A DNA stretch of 64,000 nucleotides, from assembly GCA_014239555.1 (NCBI GenBank), contig JAAZYR010000007.1:99352-163351 (forward strand). The letters run 5' to 3'. This document shows positions 8,833-16,992 of the stretch, in pieces. The notes beneath the pieces were generated by a model. The model saw nothing but the letters and a program-made list of their open reading frames with translations. It did no database searches and was not told the origin of the DNA. This DNA comes from Acidimicrobiales bacterium. GTDB taxonomy: Bacteria; Actinomycetota; Acidimicrobiia; Acidimicrobiales; Poriferisodalaceae. A program made the position numbers and the translations under genes. Position 1 is the first letter of the stretch, and each line of letters opens with the position of its first letter.

Positions 8833-9117
8833 ATGACCGCTTACATAATTTTCCAAGGTGACGTAACCGACCCAGACGGTTACGAAACCTATAAACCACT
8901 CGCCGCTCAGTCGGTCGCGGAACACGACGGCAGGTACCTAGTGCGCGGAGGCTTATGTGTTCCTCTCGAAGGAGCGGCCCCGCGCTCAAGAACAGTAATT
9001 TTGGAGTTCGATTCCACCGACGCGGCTACACGATGGTACGAAAGCGCCAGCTATTCATCAGCGCGGCCGATTCGCCAGGCTGCCAGCGAGGGCTCCATGT
9101 ACCTCGTTGAGGGTTGA
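8833..9117 (+). CDS. DUF1330 domain protein
   Basis: A small 94-residue protein with the DUF1330 (dimeric alpha-beta barrel) pattern: an initial strand TAYIIFQGDVTDPDGYETYKPLA, the conserved GGRYLVRGG-type turn (here HDGRYLVRGG), then RTVILEFDSTDAATRWYESASYSSARPIRQAASEGSMYLVEG. These small proteins are ferredoxin-like dimers of unknown biochemical role. GGAGAGGAAC upstream supplies a good ribosome-binding site for the ATG at 8833. It is the last gene of the rightward run beginning at the amidotransferase and converges with the SDR gene. Family assignment is secure; no function is proposed. Confidence 0.85.
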   Translation: MTAYIIFQGDVTDPDGYETYKPLAAQSVAEHDGRYLVRGGLCVPLEGAAPRSRTVILEFDSTDAATRWYESASYSSARPIRQAASEGSMYLVEG

Positions 9118-9136
9118 AGCGAGATACCAAATGCTC

Positions 9137-9892
9137 TCAGCCGCGCCCAACTAGGGGCATCCCATTGGCCATTACGGTCATCGTCAAAACATTTGCCTCT
9201 GGAGGTAGCTCGGCCATCATCAACACGGCTTTGGCTACTTCTTCAACGTCCATGGTCGACTCGACTTCTATCGAGCCGTCAGGCTGAAGCACGCCTTCGG
9301 TCATCGCTGCCGTAAGTGGTGTCAGGGCGTTTCCGATATCAATTTGCCCAACGGTAATTCCGTGCACCCTGCCTTCAAGGGCCAGCGCCTTAGTCAGACC
9401 CGTAATGGCATGTTTAGTCGCGGTGTAAGGAGACGAAAATGGGCGAGGCGTTTGCGCCGAAACTGACCCATTGTTAATGATGCGACCTCCGGTGGGGGAC
9501 TGACGCTTCATTTGAGCGAAGGCAGCGCGAGCGCAGAGCCATGAACCAGTTAAGTTCGTGTCCACGACCCGTCGCCACGCGTCGACCGAAAGTTCCTCGA
9601 TCGGCAACGGAGGTGCGCCTATCCCGGCATTATTAAACAAAAGGTCGACCCGTCCGAACGTTTCAACTGCAAGTTCGAAGAGTCGATCTACATCTGATGG
9701 GTCACCAACATCGACTCGAGCAGTTAGGCCGGGCTCGTCGAATCCTGCAGCAACGCTTTCCAGTATTTCTAGGCGTCTACCACAAATTATTGTCGACCAA
9801 CCTGTCGATGCAAGTGCCCTGGCCACGGCCGCACCGACCCCCGTACCGCCACCGGTAACTACAGCAACCCGTGAATCTTTAACCTCTGGCAC
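9137..9892 (-). CDS. SDR-family oxidoreductase
   Basis: Short-chain dehydrogenase of about 251 residues. It has VVTGGGTGVGAAVARAL near residues 10-26, FNNAGIG near 86, the catalytic serine strand IINNGSVSAQ and the YTATKHA (YxxxK) motif, ending with a typical SDR C-terminus. The likely start is a GTG at 9892 preceded by GGGAGG, giving MPEVKDSRV; the longer frame to 9982 runs into glnS. The start overlaps the glnS stop by 14 nt, so the gene is probably the second in that operon. The substrate is unknown; FabG-like or hydroxyacyl-CoA dehydrogenase roles are the usual possibilities. Confidence 0.87.
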   Translation of the reverse strand: MPEVKDSRVAVVTGGGTGVGAAVARALASTGWSTIICGRRLEILESVAAGFDEPGLTARVDVGDPSDVDRLFELAVETFGRVDLLFNNAGIGAPPLPIEELSVDAWRRVVDTNLTGSWLCARAAFAQMKRQSPTGGRIINNGSVSAQTPRPFSSPYTATKHAITGLTKALALEGRVHGITVGQIDIGNALTPLTAAMTEGVLQPDGSIEVESTMDVEEVAKAVLMMAELPPEANVLTMTVMANGMPLVGRG

Positions 9893-11642
9893 CTTGTGGA
9901 CCTCCCGTTTGGCGCTGCTGTAATTTCGCCCATTCGTCTCGCAATCCAACGGTTCGATGAAACAAACGCGGATCGTTTTCATCTACAGCGAAGTATCCAA
10001 GCCGTTCGAACTGAACCACGTCGTCGTTGGGAAGTTCACCCAATTCCGGTTCGAATTTGCAACCTGTAATGAGTTCTCGCGACGCTGGATTCAAGTCATC
10101 AATCGGTTCACCGGTTTTTTCACCGGGTACTTCTGCCGTGAAGAGCCTCTCATACAACGCGACGGCCCCGTCTAGGGCGTGATTAGCCTCAACCCAGTGG
10201 ATAGTCGCCTTCACCTTGCGGCCGTCGGGCGCAGCGCCTCCCGCGGTTAGAGGGTCATATGTGCAGTGGACTTCCGTTATGTTGCCATCGTCGTCTCGGA
10301 CATCTCCGGTACAAGTCACTAAGTAGCCGCCCCGTAAGCGAACTTCGCGACCAGGTGACAGCCGAAAATATTTGGGCGGCGGTTCCTGCCGGTAATCGTC
10401 GTCTTCGATCCATAGTTCGCCGCTGAATGGGGCCTGTCGGGTCCCATCTGCCTCATTCTCCGGGTTATTCATCAAGGAGCGATATTCGATAACCGGCTGC
10501 CCATTGCCATCCGCGGGCCAATTTGTGATGATCAATTTCAGTGGCCGCAGAACTGCCATTCGGCGCTGAGCCTTCGCATTGAGTTCTGTGCGCACGAAGG
10601 ATTCAAGTAGCTCTATCGCATGCCTTGAATTTGTTCGCGAGACCCCAACAAACGAACAGAAATCCCGAATCGCTGAAGGTGGGTACCCGCGGCGGCGTAA
10701 AGCTTTGAGCGTCGGCAGGCGGGGATCGTCCCAGCCATCGATGTCGGCCCGATCGACCAGCTCTTTTAACTTTCGTTTCGACGTCACGGTATGCGTGAGT
10801 TCAAGCCGAGCGAACTCTGTTTGGTAAGGCGCCGGCCTATTAAGAGGGAGATTGTCCAGGAACCATTCGTAGAGGGCTCGGTTGTCTGAAAATTCAAGTG
10901 AGCAAAGCGAATGCGTTACTCCTTCTATGGCATCTCCTTGACCATGTGCCCAATCGTATGTTGGGTAGATGGCCCAATCCCGGCCGGTCCGGTGGTGTTC
11001 TTCTGTTCGAATCCGATACATGATGGGATCGCGTAGCTGCATGTTTTCATTCTGCATGTCGATCAGAGCTCGCAGCACCCGGCTTCCTTCAGGGAATTCT
11101 CCGTCCTTCATCCGCCGGAAAAGGTCGAGGTTTTCGGCAATTGATCGACTCCGAAACGGACTGATCACACCAGCCTTTCCGAACCCGCCGCGTTGCTTCG
11201 AGATAGTGGCGCTGTCTTGATCATCGACATAGGCAAGGCCTGCCTGAATCAAGTGTTCCGCCCATTCATAAAGCTGGGGGAAGTAGTCCGAACTGTGATG
11301 GATGTCATCCGGGCTGAAACCAAGCCATCTTAAATCTTCGAGAATTGCTTCTACGTAGCGTTCATCTTCTGTCTCGGGGTTTGTGTCATCGAAACGGAGT
11401 TTGCAAATTCCGTTGCTTTCCTCCGCGAGCAAAAAATTCAGACAAATCGCTTTGGCATGTCCAATATGAAGGTACCCATTGGGTTCTGGAGGAAAACGGG
11501 TCTGTACTCGGCCGTCAAAACGGCCTGACTGAACATCAGATTCCACCAGGGTTCGAATGAAATCCGTCCGGCCTCTTGCCTCGCTTCCCTCTTCGTCAAC
11601 AAGCGATTTTTTGTTATTCTGCGACACAACTGGCCTCGTCAT
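9879..11642 (-). CDS. glnS: Glutaminyl-tRNA synthetase
   Basis: Class I glutaminyl-tRNA synthetase of 587 residues, close to the E. coli size. The ATP-binding HIGH motif is HIGHAK near residues 59-64 after RFPPEPNGYLHI. The second signature is VTSKRKL near 290, where E. coli-type enzymes have MSKR. NREDPIMYRIR-like (here RDPIMYRIR) and YPTYDWAHGQGDAIEGVTHSLCSLEF are GlnRS hallmarks separating it from GluRS. The anticodon-binding beta-barrels fill the C-terminal third. Many actinobacteria lack GlnRS and make Gln-tRNA by amidation with GatCAB, so a stand-alone GlnRS here is notable and may reflect old transfer. The SDR gene overlaps its 3' end. Confidence 0.96.
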   Translation of the reverse strand: MTRPVVSQNNKKSLVDEEGSEARGRTDFIRTLVESDVQSGRFDGRVQTRFPPEPNGYLHIGHAKAICLNFLLAEESNGICKLRFDDTNPETEDERYVEAILEDLRWLGFSPDDIHHSSDYFPQLYEWAEHLIQAGLAYVDDQDSATISKQRGGFGKAGVISPFRSRSIAENLDLFRRMKDGEFPEGSRVLRALIDMQNENMQLRDPIMYRIRTEEHHRTGRDWAIYPTYDWAHGQGDAIEGVTHSLCSLEFSDNRALYEWFLDNLPLNRPAPYQTEFARLELTHTVTSKRKLKELVDRADIDGWDDPRLPTLKALRRRGYPPSAIRDFCSFVGVSRTNSRHAIELLESFVRTELNAKAQRRMAVLRPLKLIITNWPADGNGQPVIEYRSLMNNPENEADGTRQAPFSGELWIEDDDYRQEPPPKYFRLSPGREVRLRGGYLVTCTGDVRDDDGNITEVHCTYDPLTAGGAAPDGRKVKATIHWVEANHALDGAVALYERLFTAEVPGEKTGEPIDDLNPASRELITGCKFEPELGELPNDDVVQFERLGYFAVDENDPRLFHRTVGLRDEWAKLQQRQTGGPQGARG

Positions 11643-11673
11643 CCGAGACCCAAACCTACAGCGCTGTGAGCAA

Positions 11674-12549
11674 TTAGGCGGAACCCATTTGACCTAAATG
11701 CTTTGGAGGCCAAGAGCCAGGCACCACATTCGTTTCGATAAGAAACGCGGCTACCCGCTCAAGAACTTCAAGTACCTCGCCCGAGCGTTCATCGCCGAGA
11801 TTCGCGACGATTAATGTCGCGTTTTGATCGGTGGCCAATTCCACTCCTCGTCGCACTGACCGGCCCAATGGCGTATGTCGACCGTCATCGGTTATCCATC
11901 CACGGGACCGTAATTCCTCAGCTTCCCGTTCCCATTCCTGGTGGTTCCACCCGCGGATCTTCTGAATGACCGTCGGAGTGCCACGACCATCTGCTGCCAT
12001 CATGAGGTGGCAACCCAACCCCGATAGGTTGGCCTCGCGTAGGGCACTGTTGTGCCCATCGAATCGGTACTCGCGTAACAGAGTTGTCGCGTGCCAAAGA
12101 TCCAATAATGGCGAATCTGGCCAGGGTTCTCCTGCCCAGGCCGCGTACAACGGGCGTTCCATTGCGTCGAATTCCGGAACTGACGTTTTTAGTATTTCGG
12201 CCGCGAAAACAAGTTCTCGCTGCGACTCGAAGTTCTCGAATATGCGATGAAGCGCACGATCCACTAGGTCCAGTTGAGTTTGCCTGACCTGGGAAGGTGA
12301 CATGATTTCCCAACAGTTTGGGACGGCTTTGCCCACCATTCGCGGTGCAAAATTGTAAAAAGCGTCCGTAACTTGCTGGGCAGTAGCTTTCCCCATCGGG
12401 GCGGATCGGTAAGCGAAGTAGGCGTGCCACCAACCGCTGTAACCCAATTCGGTGAATTGGTTGATTTCCTTCGCATAATAAGCACAGGAATGGAGCGGCT
12501 CGACGGCCCTTGCAAATCGTCGTGTGAGGGCTGTCTGTGGGTCGGTCAC
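11674..12549 (-). CDS. SCO6745-like actinobacterial protein (winged-helix type)
   Basis: About 291 residues. The pattern VEPLHSCAYYAKEINQFTELGYSGWWHAYFAYRSAPMG, then VTDAFYNFAPRMVGKAVPNCWE, matches the actinobacterial family named after SCO6745. The C-terminal part looks like a winged-helix/HTH (EWEREAEELRSRGWITDDGRHTPLGRSVRRGVELATD). I chose the GTG at 12549 because it overlaps the upstream cupin stop as GTGA; the longer frame adds unrelated residues. The molecular function of the family is not established as far as I know. The tight coupling to a ChrR-like cupin suggests a shared role. A DNA-binding role is possible but unproven. Confidence 0.65.
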   Translation of the reverse strand: MTDPQTALTRRFARAVEPLHSCAYYAKEINQFTELGYSGWWHAYFAYRSAPMGKATAQQVTDAFYNFAPRMVGKAVPNCWEIMSPSQVRQTQLDLVDRALHRIFENFESQRELVFAAEILKTSVPEFDAMERPLYAAWAGEPWPDSPLLDLWHATTLLREYRFDGHNSALREANLSGLGCHLMMAADGRGTPTVIQKIRGWNHQEWEREAEELRSRGWITDDGRHTPLGRSVRRGVELATDQNATLIVANLGDERSGEVLEVLERVAAFLIETNVVPGSWPPKHLGQMGSA

Positions 12550-12998
12550 GAATGGCGCTGATGTCGGGACGCCTGTTTTGCGATACCACGCCGAAAGTCG
12601 GTAGCCGAAGAGACACGGTCGACCAGCATGTCGTCGTTGTAGGTCTCCCAAACATCACCCCCAACCGTGGTCATTGATAACAAAATGACGGCGCCTTCGG
12701 CCCCTCCGCCCTCAATGTGGGCCTCATCGCCGTCGTGGCTAGAAAAAGTGCCAGCTGGCCGGCAGTCGGTTTGCTTATTTTCATCCGTCACATCAAAAAG
12801 TTGGTGTTCACCCTCAATAACTAGGGTTTTGACCGGGCCGATATGGCGGTGTGGAACGCATTTGATCCCCGGGTCGAACTTCATGAGCATCTCTACGGAC
12901 CTGTCATTCTCATCCACCGCAAGAACGTTGTAATAGAGCCCTTCGAAACCTGGGAAGGGCACCCAATCGATTGCGTCGGCCAGTAATTGAGGCGCCAC
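12546..12998 (-). CDS. ChrR-like cupin domain protein
   Basis: A 150-residue single-domain cupin. The metal-binding motif is seen in VPHRHIGPVKTLVIEGE near residues 48-64, with two histidines and the acidic partner. A second cupin motif is weaker around SSHDGDEAHIEGG. The start is a GTG at 12998 (MAPQLLADAIDWVPFPG), a typical opening for ChrR-like or acetylacetone dioxygenase-like cupins. It is followed by the SCO6745-like gene through a GTGA overlap, so the two are likely co-translated. Family members include small dioxygenases and zinc-binding anti-sigma cupins, and the sequence alone does not decide between these. Confidence 0.75.
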   Translation of the reverse strand: MAPQLLADAIDWVPFPGFEGLYYNVLAVDENDRSVEMLMKFDPGIKCVPHRHIGPVKTLVIEGEHQLFDVTDENKQTDCRPAGTFSSHDGDEAHIEGGGAEGAVILLSMTTVGGDVWETYNDDMLVDRVSSATDFRRGIAKQASRHQRHS

Positions 12999-13063
12999 GG
13001 ATCCTCCCGGTGTAATCAGAAGCGTGCACCGAGACTAGGCGCACTCCGTGCTTTGGTTCACAG

Positions 13064-14266
13064 TTATTCGTTGCTGGGTTCTTTGGGTAACCCCAAAACG
13101 CGCTCTCCTAGGATGTTTCGTTGAATTTCATCAGTGCCGCCAGCTATCGATTGCGCCGGCGTTGAGACCAGCACTTCGGCGATCAGTCCGCCGCCGGGGC
13201 CTTCATCGCCATTCAACATTCCATAGGCCCCAGCGATCGAAGTGTGGGCTTTATGGCTCGCCCTGGCTGTAACGCTCATGTTCAGTTTGGCTACTGATCC
13301 CTCGGCACCTGGTGGCCGACCCGCGATTCTCGCTGCTCGTGCTCTTTGGTTCGTCCAATTCGAGGTTCGTTGTAGCTGTTCGATTTGGGCCGCCTGTTGT
13401 CTTATTAGGCGCTCAGAGCCGCGACCGAGTCGTTCTGCTTCGGAGCGAACCATGCGTGGCCTTCCGGCCCGCTGCGGATACCAGCGGTATGTCGAAAAGT
13501 ATTCGTCGGCTTCCTTTTGGGCGCGTTGCACCATTGACCCGCCATGGGCAGGGAAACGAGGGCGAGGTGTTCCGACTGCGCTTCTCTCATGAGCGAGGGT
13601 TGTTAACGCTACGCGCCATCCCTGACCAGCATCTGCGATGAGGTTTTCGTGGCGGACGCGAGCGCCGTCGAGGAAGACTTCATTAAATGATGAGTGCCAG
13701 TTCATCTGCCGCAGTGGCCGTACCTCAATGCCAGCCTGGTCCATGGGTATCGCAAAGAAGGAAATCCCTTGGTGTTTAGGTGATTCCGGGTTTGTTCGCG
13801 CTAAGAGGATGCCGTAGTCAGCTTTGTGTGCCCCGGAATTCCAGACTTTTTGGCCGGTAACCAGCCACTCATCGCCATCTCTGTCTGCCCGAGTGGCTAA
13901 GCCCGCCAAGTCGGATCCAGCCCCTGGTTCGCTGAACAACTGGCACCACTTATCTTCGCCGGTGAGTATCGGACGCAGAAAGCGTTGCTTTTGGTCGTCG
14001 TTGCCCCATTCGAGGAGTGTTGGAGCGACGAGATACATACTGACGCCAGCGGCAACTCCTACCGCTCCGATTTCGGAGAACACTTTCTTCACGGTGGCGT
14101 CTGCTGTTAAGGGAAGTCCCCGTCCGTACCAGTCTTGGGGCCACGACGGGCATCCCCACCCGCTGTCAGCAAGAAGCCCTCTCCACTCAATTAAGTCGGC
14201 GGTTGGGTCCCAATGTTGAGTCAGCCACGACCGAACCTCGCTCTCAACGTCTGCCACCGAAGTCAT
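13064..14266 (-). CDS. Acyl-CoA dehydrogenase
   Basis: FAD-dependent acyl-CoA dehydrogenase of 400 residues. The signature CQLFSEPGAGSDLAGLATRADRDGDEWLVTGQKVWNSGAHKADYGILLART is complete near residues 113-160, and the C-terminal TPAQSIAGGTDEIQRNILGERVLGLPKEP gives the FAD/ETF-facing end. The N-terminal helical domain is short (SWLTQHWDPTADLIEWRGLLADSGWGCPSWPQDW), as in actinobacterial CoA-degradation enzymes. It should introduce an alpha,beta double bond in an acyl-CoA and pass electrons to ETF; an etfBA pair lies elsewhere in the window. The nitroreductase and two MaoC-like genes follow upstream on the same strand at 1-26 nt spacing, implying one operon. Substrate unknown. Confidence 0.92.
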   Translation of the reverse strand: MTSVADVESEVRSWLTQHWDPTADLIEWRGLLADSGWGCPSWPQDWYGRGLPLTADATVKKVFSEIGAVGVAAGVSMYLVAPTLLEWGNDDQKQRFLRPILTGEDKWCQLFSEPGAGSDLAGLATRADRDGDEWLVTGQKVWNSGAHKADYGILLARTNPESPKHQGISFFAIPMDQAGIEVRPLRQMNWHSSFNEVFLDGARVRHENLIADAGQGWRVALTTLAHERSAVGTPRPRFPAHGGSMVQRAQKEADEYFSTYRWYPQRAGRPRMVRSEAERLGRGSERLIRQQAAQIEQLQRTSNWTNQRARAARIAGRPPGAEGSVAKLNMSVTARASHKAHTSIAGAYGMLNGDEGPGGGLIAEVLVSTPAQSIAGGTDEIQRNILGERVLGLPKEPSNE

Positions 14267-14267
14267 G

Positions 14268-14921
14268 TCACCAGCCGTTTATGTGAACGAACTTGCTGTC
14301 TGGTTTTCGTCGACCGGGGCGAAAGTTGGTCCCATCGGTGTACGCGATTGGGCTCAAGGCAACTTGTTGGACTTCGTCGTAAGGGATCCCAAGCACCTCC
14401 GCCACCTCTCGCTCACGCTGAAGATGAACGGTCGTCCAACATGTGCCGAGGCCCCGTTCTCTGGCGGCGAGCATGAAACTCCACGCAGCCTGAATTATTG
14501 AACCCCACTTGACTGCTTGGGTCATTGCATCGGCGCCATCAAGCCTCCCGCTGATGCAGGGAACGAAAATCGCTGGCACATCCGGAAATACTTCGGCCAG
14601 ATGGCGGGCCGAGCCCATCATGTTCAACCAGGATTCTTGGTCGCCTTCAGTTCCCTGATGCGACACGGACGATGACAGATAGTCATCGGTGACCATGGAC
14701 TTCCAAACTTGTTGGTATATCAAACCGACCTCATGGCATTGCTCGCGATCGGTCGAGACAACAAAATGCCAATCCTGTCGGAGTGAACCGGTTGGCGCCT
14801 GGAGGGCCAGCATGAGGCACTCTCGAAGGACTTCCTCACCCACCGCTCGTTCGAGGTCGAGTCTTTTTCGCACCGACCGGGTTGTGCTGAGCAGCTCGTC
14901 GGCTCCCAACTCAAGCTTCAT
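14268..14921 (-). CDS. Nitroreductase-family flavoprotein
   Basis: FMN-dependent nitroreductase of about 217 residues. The typical opening TTRSVRKRLDLERAVGEEVLRECLMLALQAPTGSLRQDWHFVVSTD supplies the phosphate- and FMN-binding RSxR motif and QxPTG region. The C-terminal half has WSFMLAARERGLGTCWTT and LGIPYDEVQQVALSPIAY, the second FMN site (normally GYP or GxP). The ATG at 14921 has GGAGG 8 nt upstream and is preferred over an ATG at 14942. It lies between the MaoC genes and the acyl-CoA dehydrogenase with one-base spacing to the latter. Reduction of nitro, quinone or enone groups is the family role; the actual substrate is unknown. Confidence 0.87.
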   Translation of the reverse strand: MKLELGADELLSTTRSVRKRLDLERAVGEEVLRECLMLALQAPTGSLRQDWHFVVSTDREQCHEVGLIYQQVWKSMVTDDYLSSSVSHQGTEGDQESWLNMMGSARHLAEVFPDVPAIFVPCISGRLDGADAMTQAVKWGSIIQAAWSFMLAARERGLGTCWTTVHLQREREVAEVLGIPYDEVQQVALSPIAYTDGTNFRPGRRKPDSKFVHINGW

Positions 14922-14947
14922 TGGACAACCCTCCCGGACCAAAGGTC

Positions 14948-15364
14948 CTATTCGGGGAACTCCACTGTGGCAGTTCCTATAACGCCGGTGCGACCATCTT
15001 CGGCGATGATCGTCAGATCTAGTTCAATACGACGATGTTCTTCATCTGTGTCCGTCACTGCCCCAGTCATAACGATTTCTGAGTCAACAAGTAACGAACC
15101 CCGAAATACGGTGTCGATAATTTTGATGTTACAACCCGGTGCCCAACGGTGAACCATTGCAGCTAGAAGACCTTGACTCATGATCCCAGGAACAATGGCT
15201 CCCGGGAAGCCTTCGGCGCGTGCCGCCTCATGGTCGGTAAATCGTTCAAACGAATGTTTGGCCGCATTGCAGAATTTTGTGACAGCGGCCATCGATACGT
15301 CCGGATGAGCCTCAGAAAGCTCGTCACCGAGTTCTATGTCTTCGAAGGAAAGTGAGTGCACCAT
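14948..15364 (-). CDS. MaoC-like hotdog dehydratase (C-terminal type)
   Basis: A 138-residue hotdog protein resembling the second (C-terminal) half of MaoC-type (3R)-hydroxyacyl dehydratases. The hydratase motif is expected around VTKFCNAAKHSFERFTDHEAARAEGFPGAIVPGIMSQGLLAAMV, where the catalytic Asp/His pair would sit; here I see AKHSFERFTDHEAA instead of the classical DxNPxHxD, so the motif looks altered. It is one of two adjacent MaoC-type genes, separated by 5 nt, an arrangement like mycobacterial HadAB dimers. The pair probably hydrates enoyl-CoA made by the neighbouring acyl-CoA dehydrogenase. The altered motif makes catalysis by this subunit less certain. Confidence 0.78.
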   Translation of the reverse strand: MVHSLSFEDIELGDELSEAHPDVSMAAVTKFCNAAKHSFERFTDHEAARAEGFPGAIVPGIMSQGLLAAMVHRWAPGCNIKIIDTVFRGSLLVDSEIVMTGAVTDTDEEHRRIELDLTIIAEDGRTGVIGTATVEFPE

Positions 15365-15369
15365 TCGTA

Positions 15370-15822
15370 TTAGGCCTTTTTAATCATTTTCCAGTCGACG
15401 GTGGAAACCAACTCATCATCATCGTTCCGAAATTCCATCCGCTGCACGATGAAGATCATGGTGCCGCTTCTTCCTGTTTTGTCGAAGACGTCGGCAATGG
15501 TGGTTGTGGCGTGAAGGGTGTCTCCTGCGCGGATGGGGGCATGCACTTGCACATTCTTGCCTCCATCGATTCCAAAGCCACCGCCAATTTGAGGGAAGTC
15601 ATCGGGAAGAACTCGGCCCGACATGCAATGAGTAGTGAACCCTGGGTGGGCTTGAAAATCTGCGTGACTTGGATCGATGAATCGAGGGTCTTGTTCGCCG
15701 CAGGCCTTTGCCCACGCAACCATGTCCTCGACGCGCATGTCAAAACTCGCCCAGTCGAATTCAACACCCATCCAACGCTCTCGAACTGCCACAAGGTCTA
15801 CCGGGGCCTCACTGTTTCCCAT
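15370..15822 (-). CDS. MaoC-like dehydratase N-terminal domain protein (FAS1-like)
   Basis: A 150-residue hotdog protein resembling the N-terminal, structural half of MaoC dehydratases (FAS1_DH type). It has the family opening VEFDWASFDMRVEDMVAWAKACGEQDPRFIDPSHADFQAHPGFTTHCMSGR and the internal DKTGRSGTMIFIVQRMEFRNDDDELVSTVDWKMI. It is the first gene of the leftward operon MaoC-N, MaoC-C, nitroreductase, acyl-CoA dehydrogenase. The 99 nt between it and the divergent ADP-ribosylglycohydrolase gene probably hold the promoter. A heterodimer with the next gene, giving enoyl-CoA hydratase activity, is the most likely role. Confidence 0.82.
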   Translation of the reverse strand: MGNSEAPVDLVAVRERWMGVEFDWASFDMRVEDMVAWAKACGEQDPRFIDPSHADFQAHPGFTTHCMSGRVLPDDFPQIGGGFGIDGGKNVQVHAPIRAGDTLHATTTIADVFDKTGRSGTMIFIVQRMEFRNDDDELVSTVDWKMIKKA

Positions 15823-15921
15823 GAATACCTCTCATTAGAAGCGACTTTCGGTGGCTGACATAGGAACCGTCGGTCCCAGGGCGAAGGTAACACTTGCACG
15901 CAATCGTCGTCATAGCGAGTA

Positions 15922-16992
15922 ATGATTACCTGTATGTCAAAGGACGAAGTTTCACACCGGTCGCGAATTCGTAACGCATGGGTTGGCCGAGTAAGCGGAT
16001 GCATGCTCGGTAAGCCAGTTGAACAGTTATCTATGCGCAAGGGGAGAGAGGCGCTGCACAATTATCTCGATGGGGCTGGGGCTCTACCACTTCGCGATTA
16101 TGTGCCTCTTGTCGAAGGATTGGAATCGGAACTCCAAGACCATGCTGCGTGTCGTGGACACATCGAGAGAGCGATCCCAGATGACGACATCAATTACACA
16201 TTGATTTCGCTTCTAATTCTGGAGCAATATGGCCGCGATTTCAGTACCGCCGATGTGGGGCGTGCTTGGCTTCGATTTCTCCCCGGAGCGATCGTATTCA
16301 CAGCGGAACGTGCGGCTTACTCGAGACTCCTTGCAGATGCTGGCATGGGTTTCCCTTTCGGCGCACCGCCGGTGTTCGACATACAGGAATGCAGCGACAA
16401 TCCCTACAACGATTGGATCGGTGCTCAGATTCGGGCCGATTTATATGGTTGGGTTTCTCCGGGGGAGCCAACCGAAGCTGCTTCTCTTGCCAGAACTGAC
16501 GCTGCTCTTAGCCATCGTGGTGAAGGCGTGCATGGTGCTGTAGTTATAGCGGTGACGGCGTCCTTGGTAGGAGCGGGTTGGGATCCGGTCAGGGCGTGTG
16601 AAGAAGCTGCGTCCTACATTCCCAGTGATTCCGCGTCCGCTCGCGCCGTTTCACTAGGACTTTCGTGTGGCAAGGACACCGATGCGTCTCAATTACATAC
16701 CGAGTATGAGGGAATGTCACCGGTGCACACTGTCAACAACTTGGCGCTGGTCACTTGGGGCTTGACACGAAACCCTGATGATTTTGGGGCTGCTATTGGC
16801 GACACAGTGAGTGCCGGTTGGGATACTGACTGCAACGGCGCCACCGTGGGCGGGTTGTGGGGCTTGAGCGGTCGCGAAATCCCGACGAGTTGGTTGTCGG
16901 GGTGGAACGGGTTGGTAGAAACAAGCCTCTCGGGTCACGCAGTGTTACATCTAGATGAGCTCGTTGATCGGACGGTCGCCCTGAGTGGTTAG
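15922..16992 (+). CDS. ADP-ribosylglycohydrolase (DraG)-family protein
   Basis: About 356 residues in the ADP-ribosylglycohydrolase fold. The first metal site DDDINYTLISLLILEQYG near residues 89-106 corresponds to the DDTxMT motif, and DTDCNGATVGGLWG near 299-312 corresponds to the C-terminal DTDxxGA motif. The N-terminal GCMLGKPVE strand is also typical. The family removes ADP-ribose from proteins or small molecules, or hydrolyses other glycosidic bonds, as in the J1-crystallin branch. There is no visible ADP-ribosyltransferase or nitrogenase partner, so the substrate is unknown. It converges with the PHP gene, overlapping it by 4 nt. An ATG four codons later is an alternative start. Confidence 0.85.
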   Translation: MITCMSKDEVSHRSRIRNAWVGRVSGCMLGKPVEQLSMRKGREALHNYLDGAGALPLRDYVPLVEGLESELQDHAACRGHIERAIPDDDINYTLISLLILEQYGRDFSTADVGRAWLRFLPGAIVFTAERAAYSRLLADAGMGFPFGAPPVFDIQECSDNPYNDWIGAQIRADLYGWVSPGEPTEAASLARTDAALSHRGEGVHGAVVIAVTASLVGAGWDPVRACEEAASYIPSDSASARAVSLGLSCGKDTDASQLHTEYEGMSPVHTVNNLALVTWGLTRNPDDFGAAIGDTVSAGWDTDCNGATVGGLWGLSGREIPTSWLSGWNGLVETSLSGHAVLHLDELVDRTVALSG

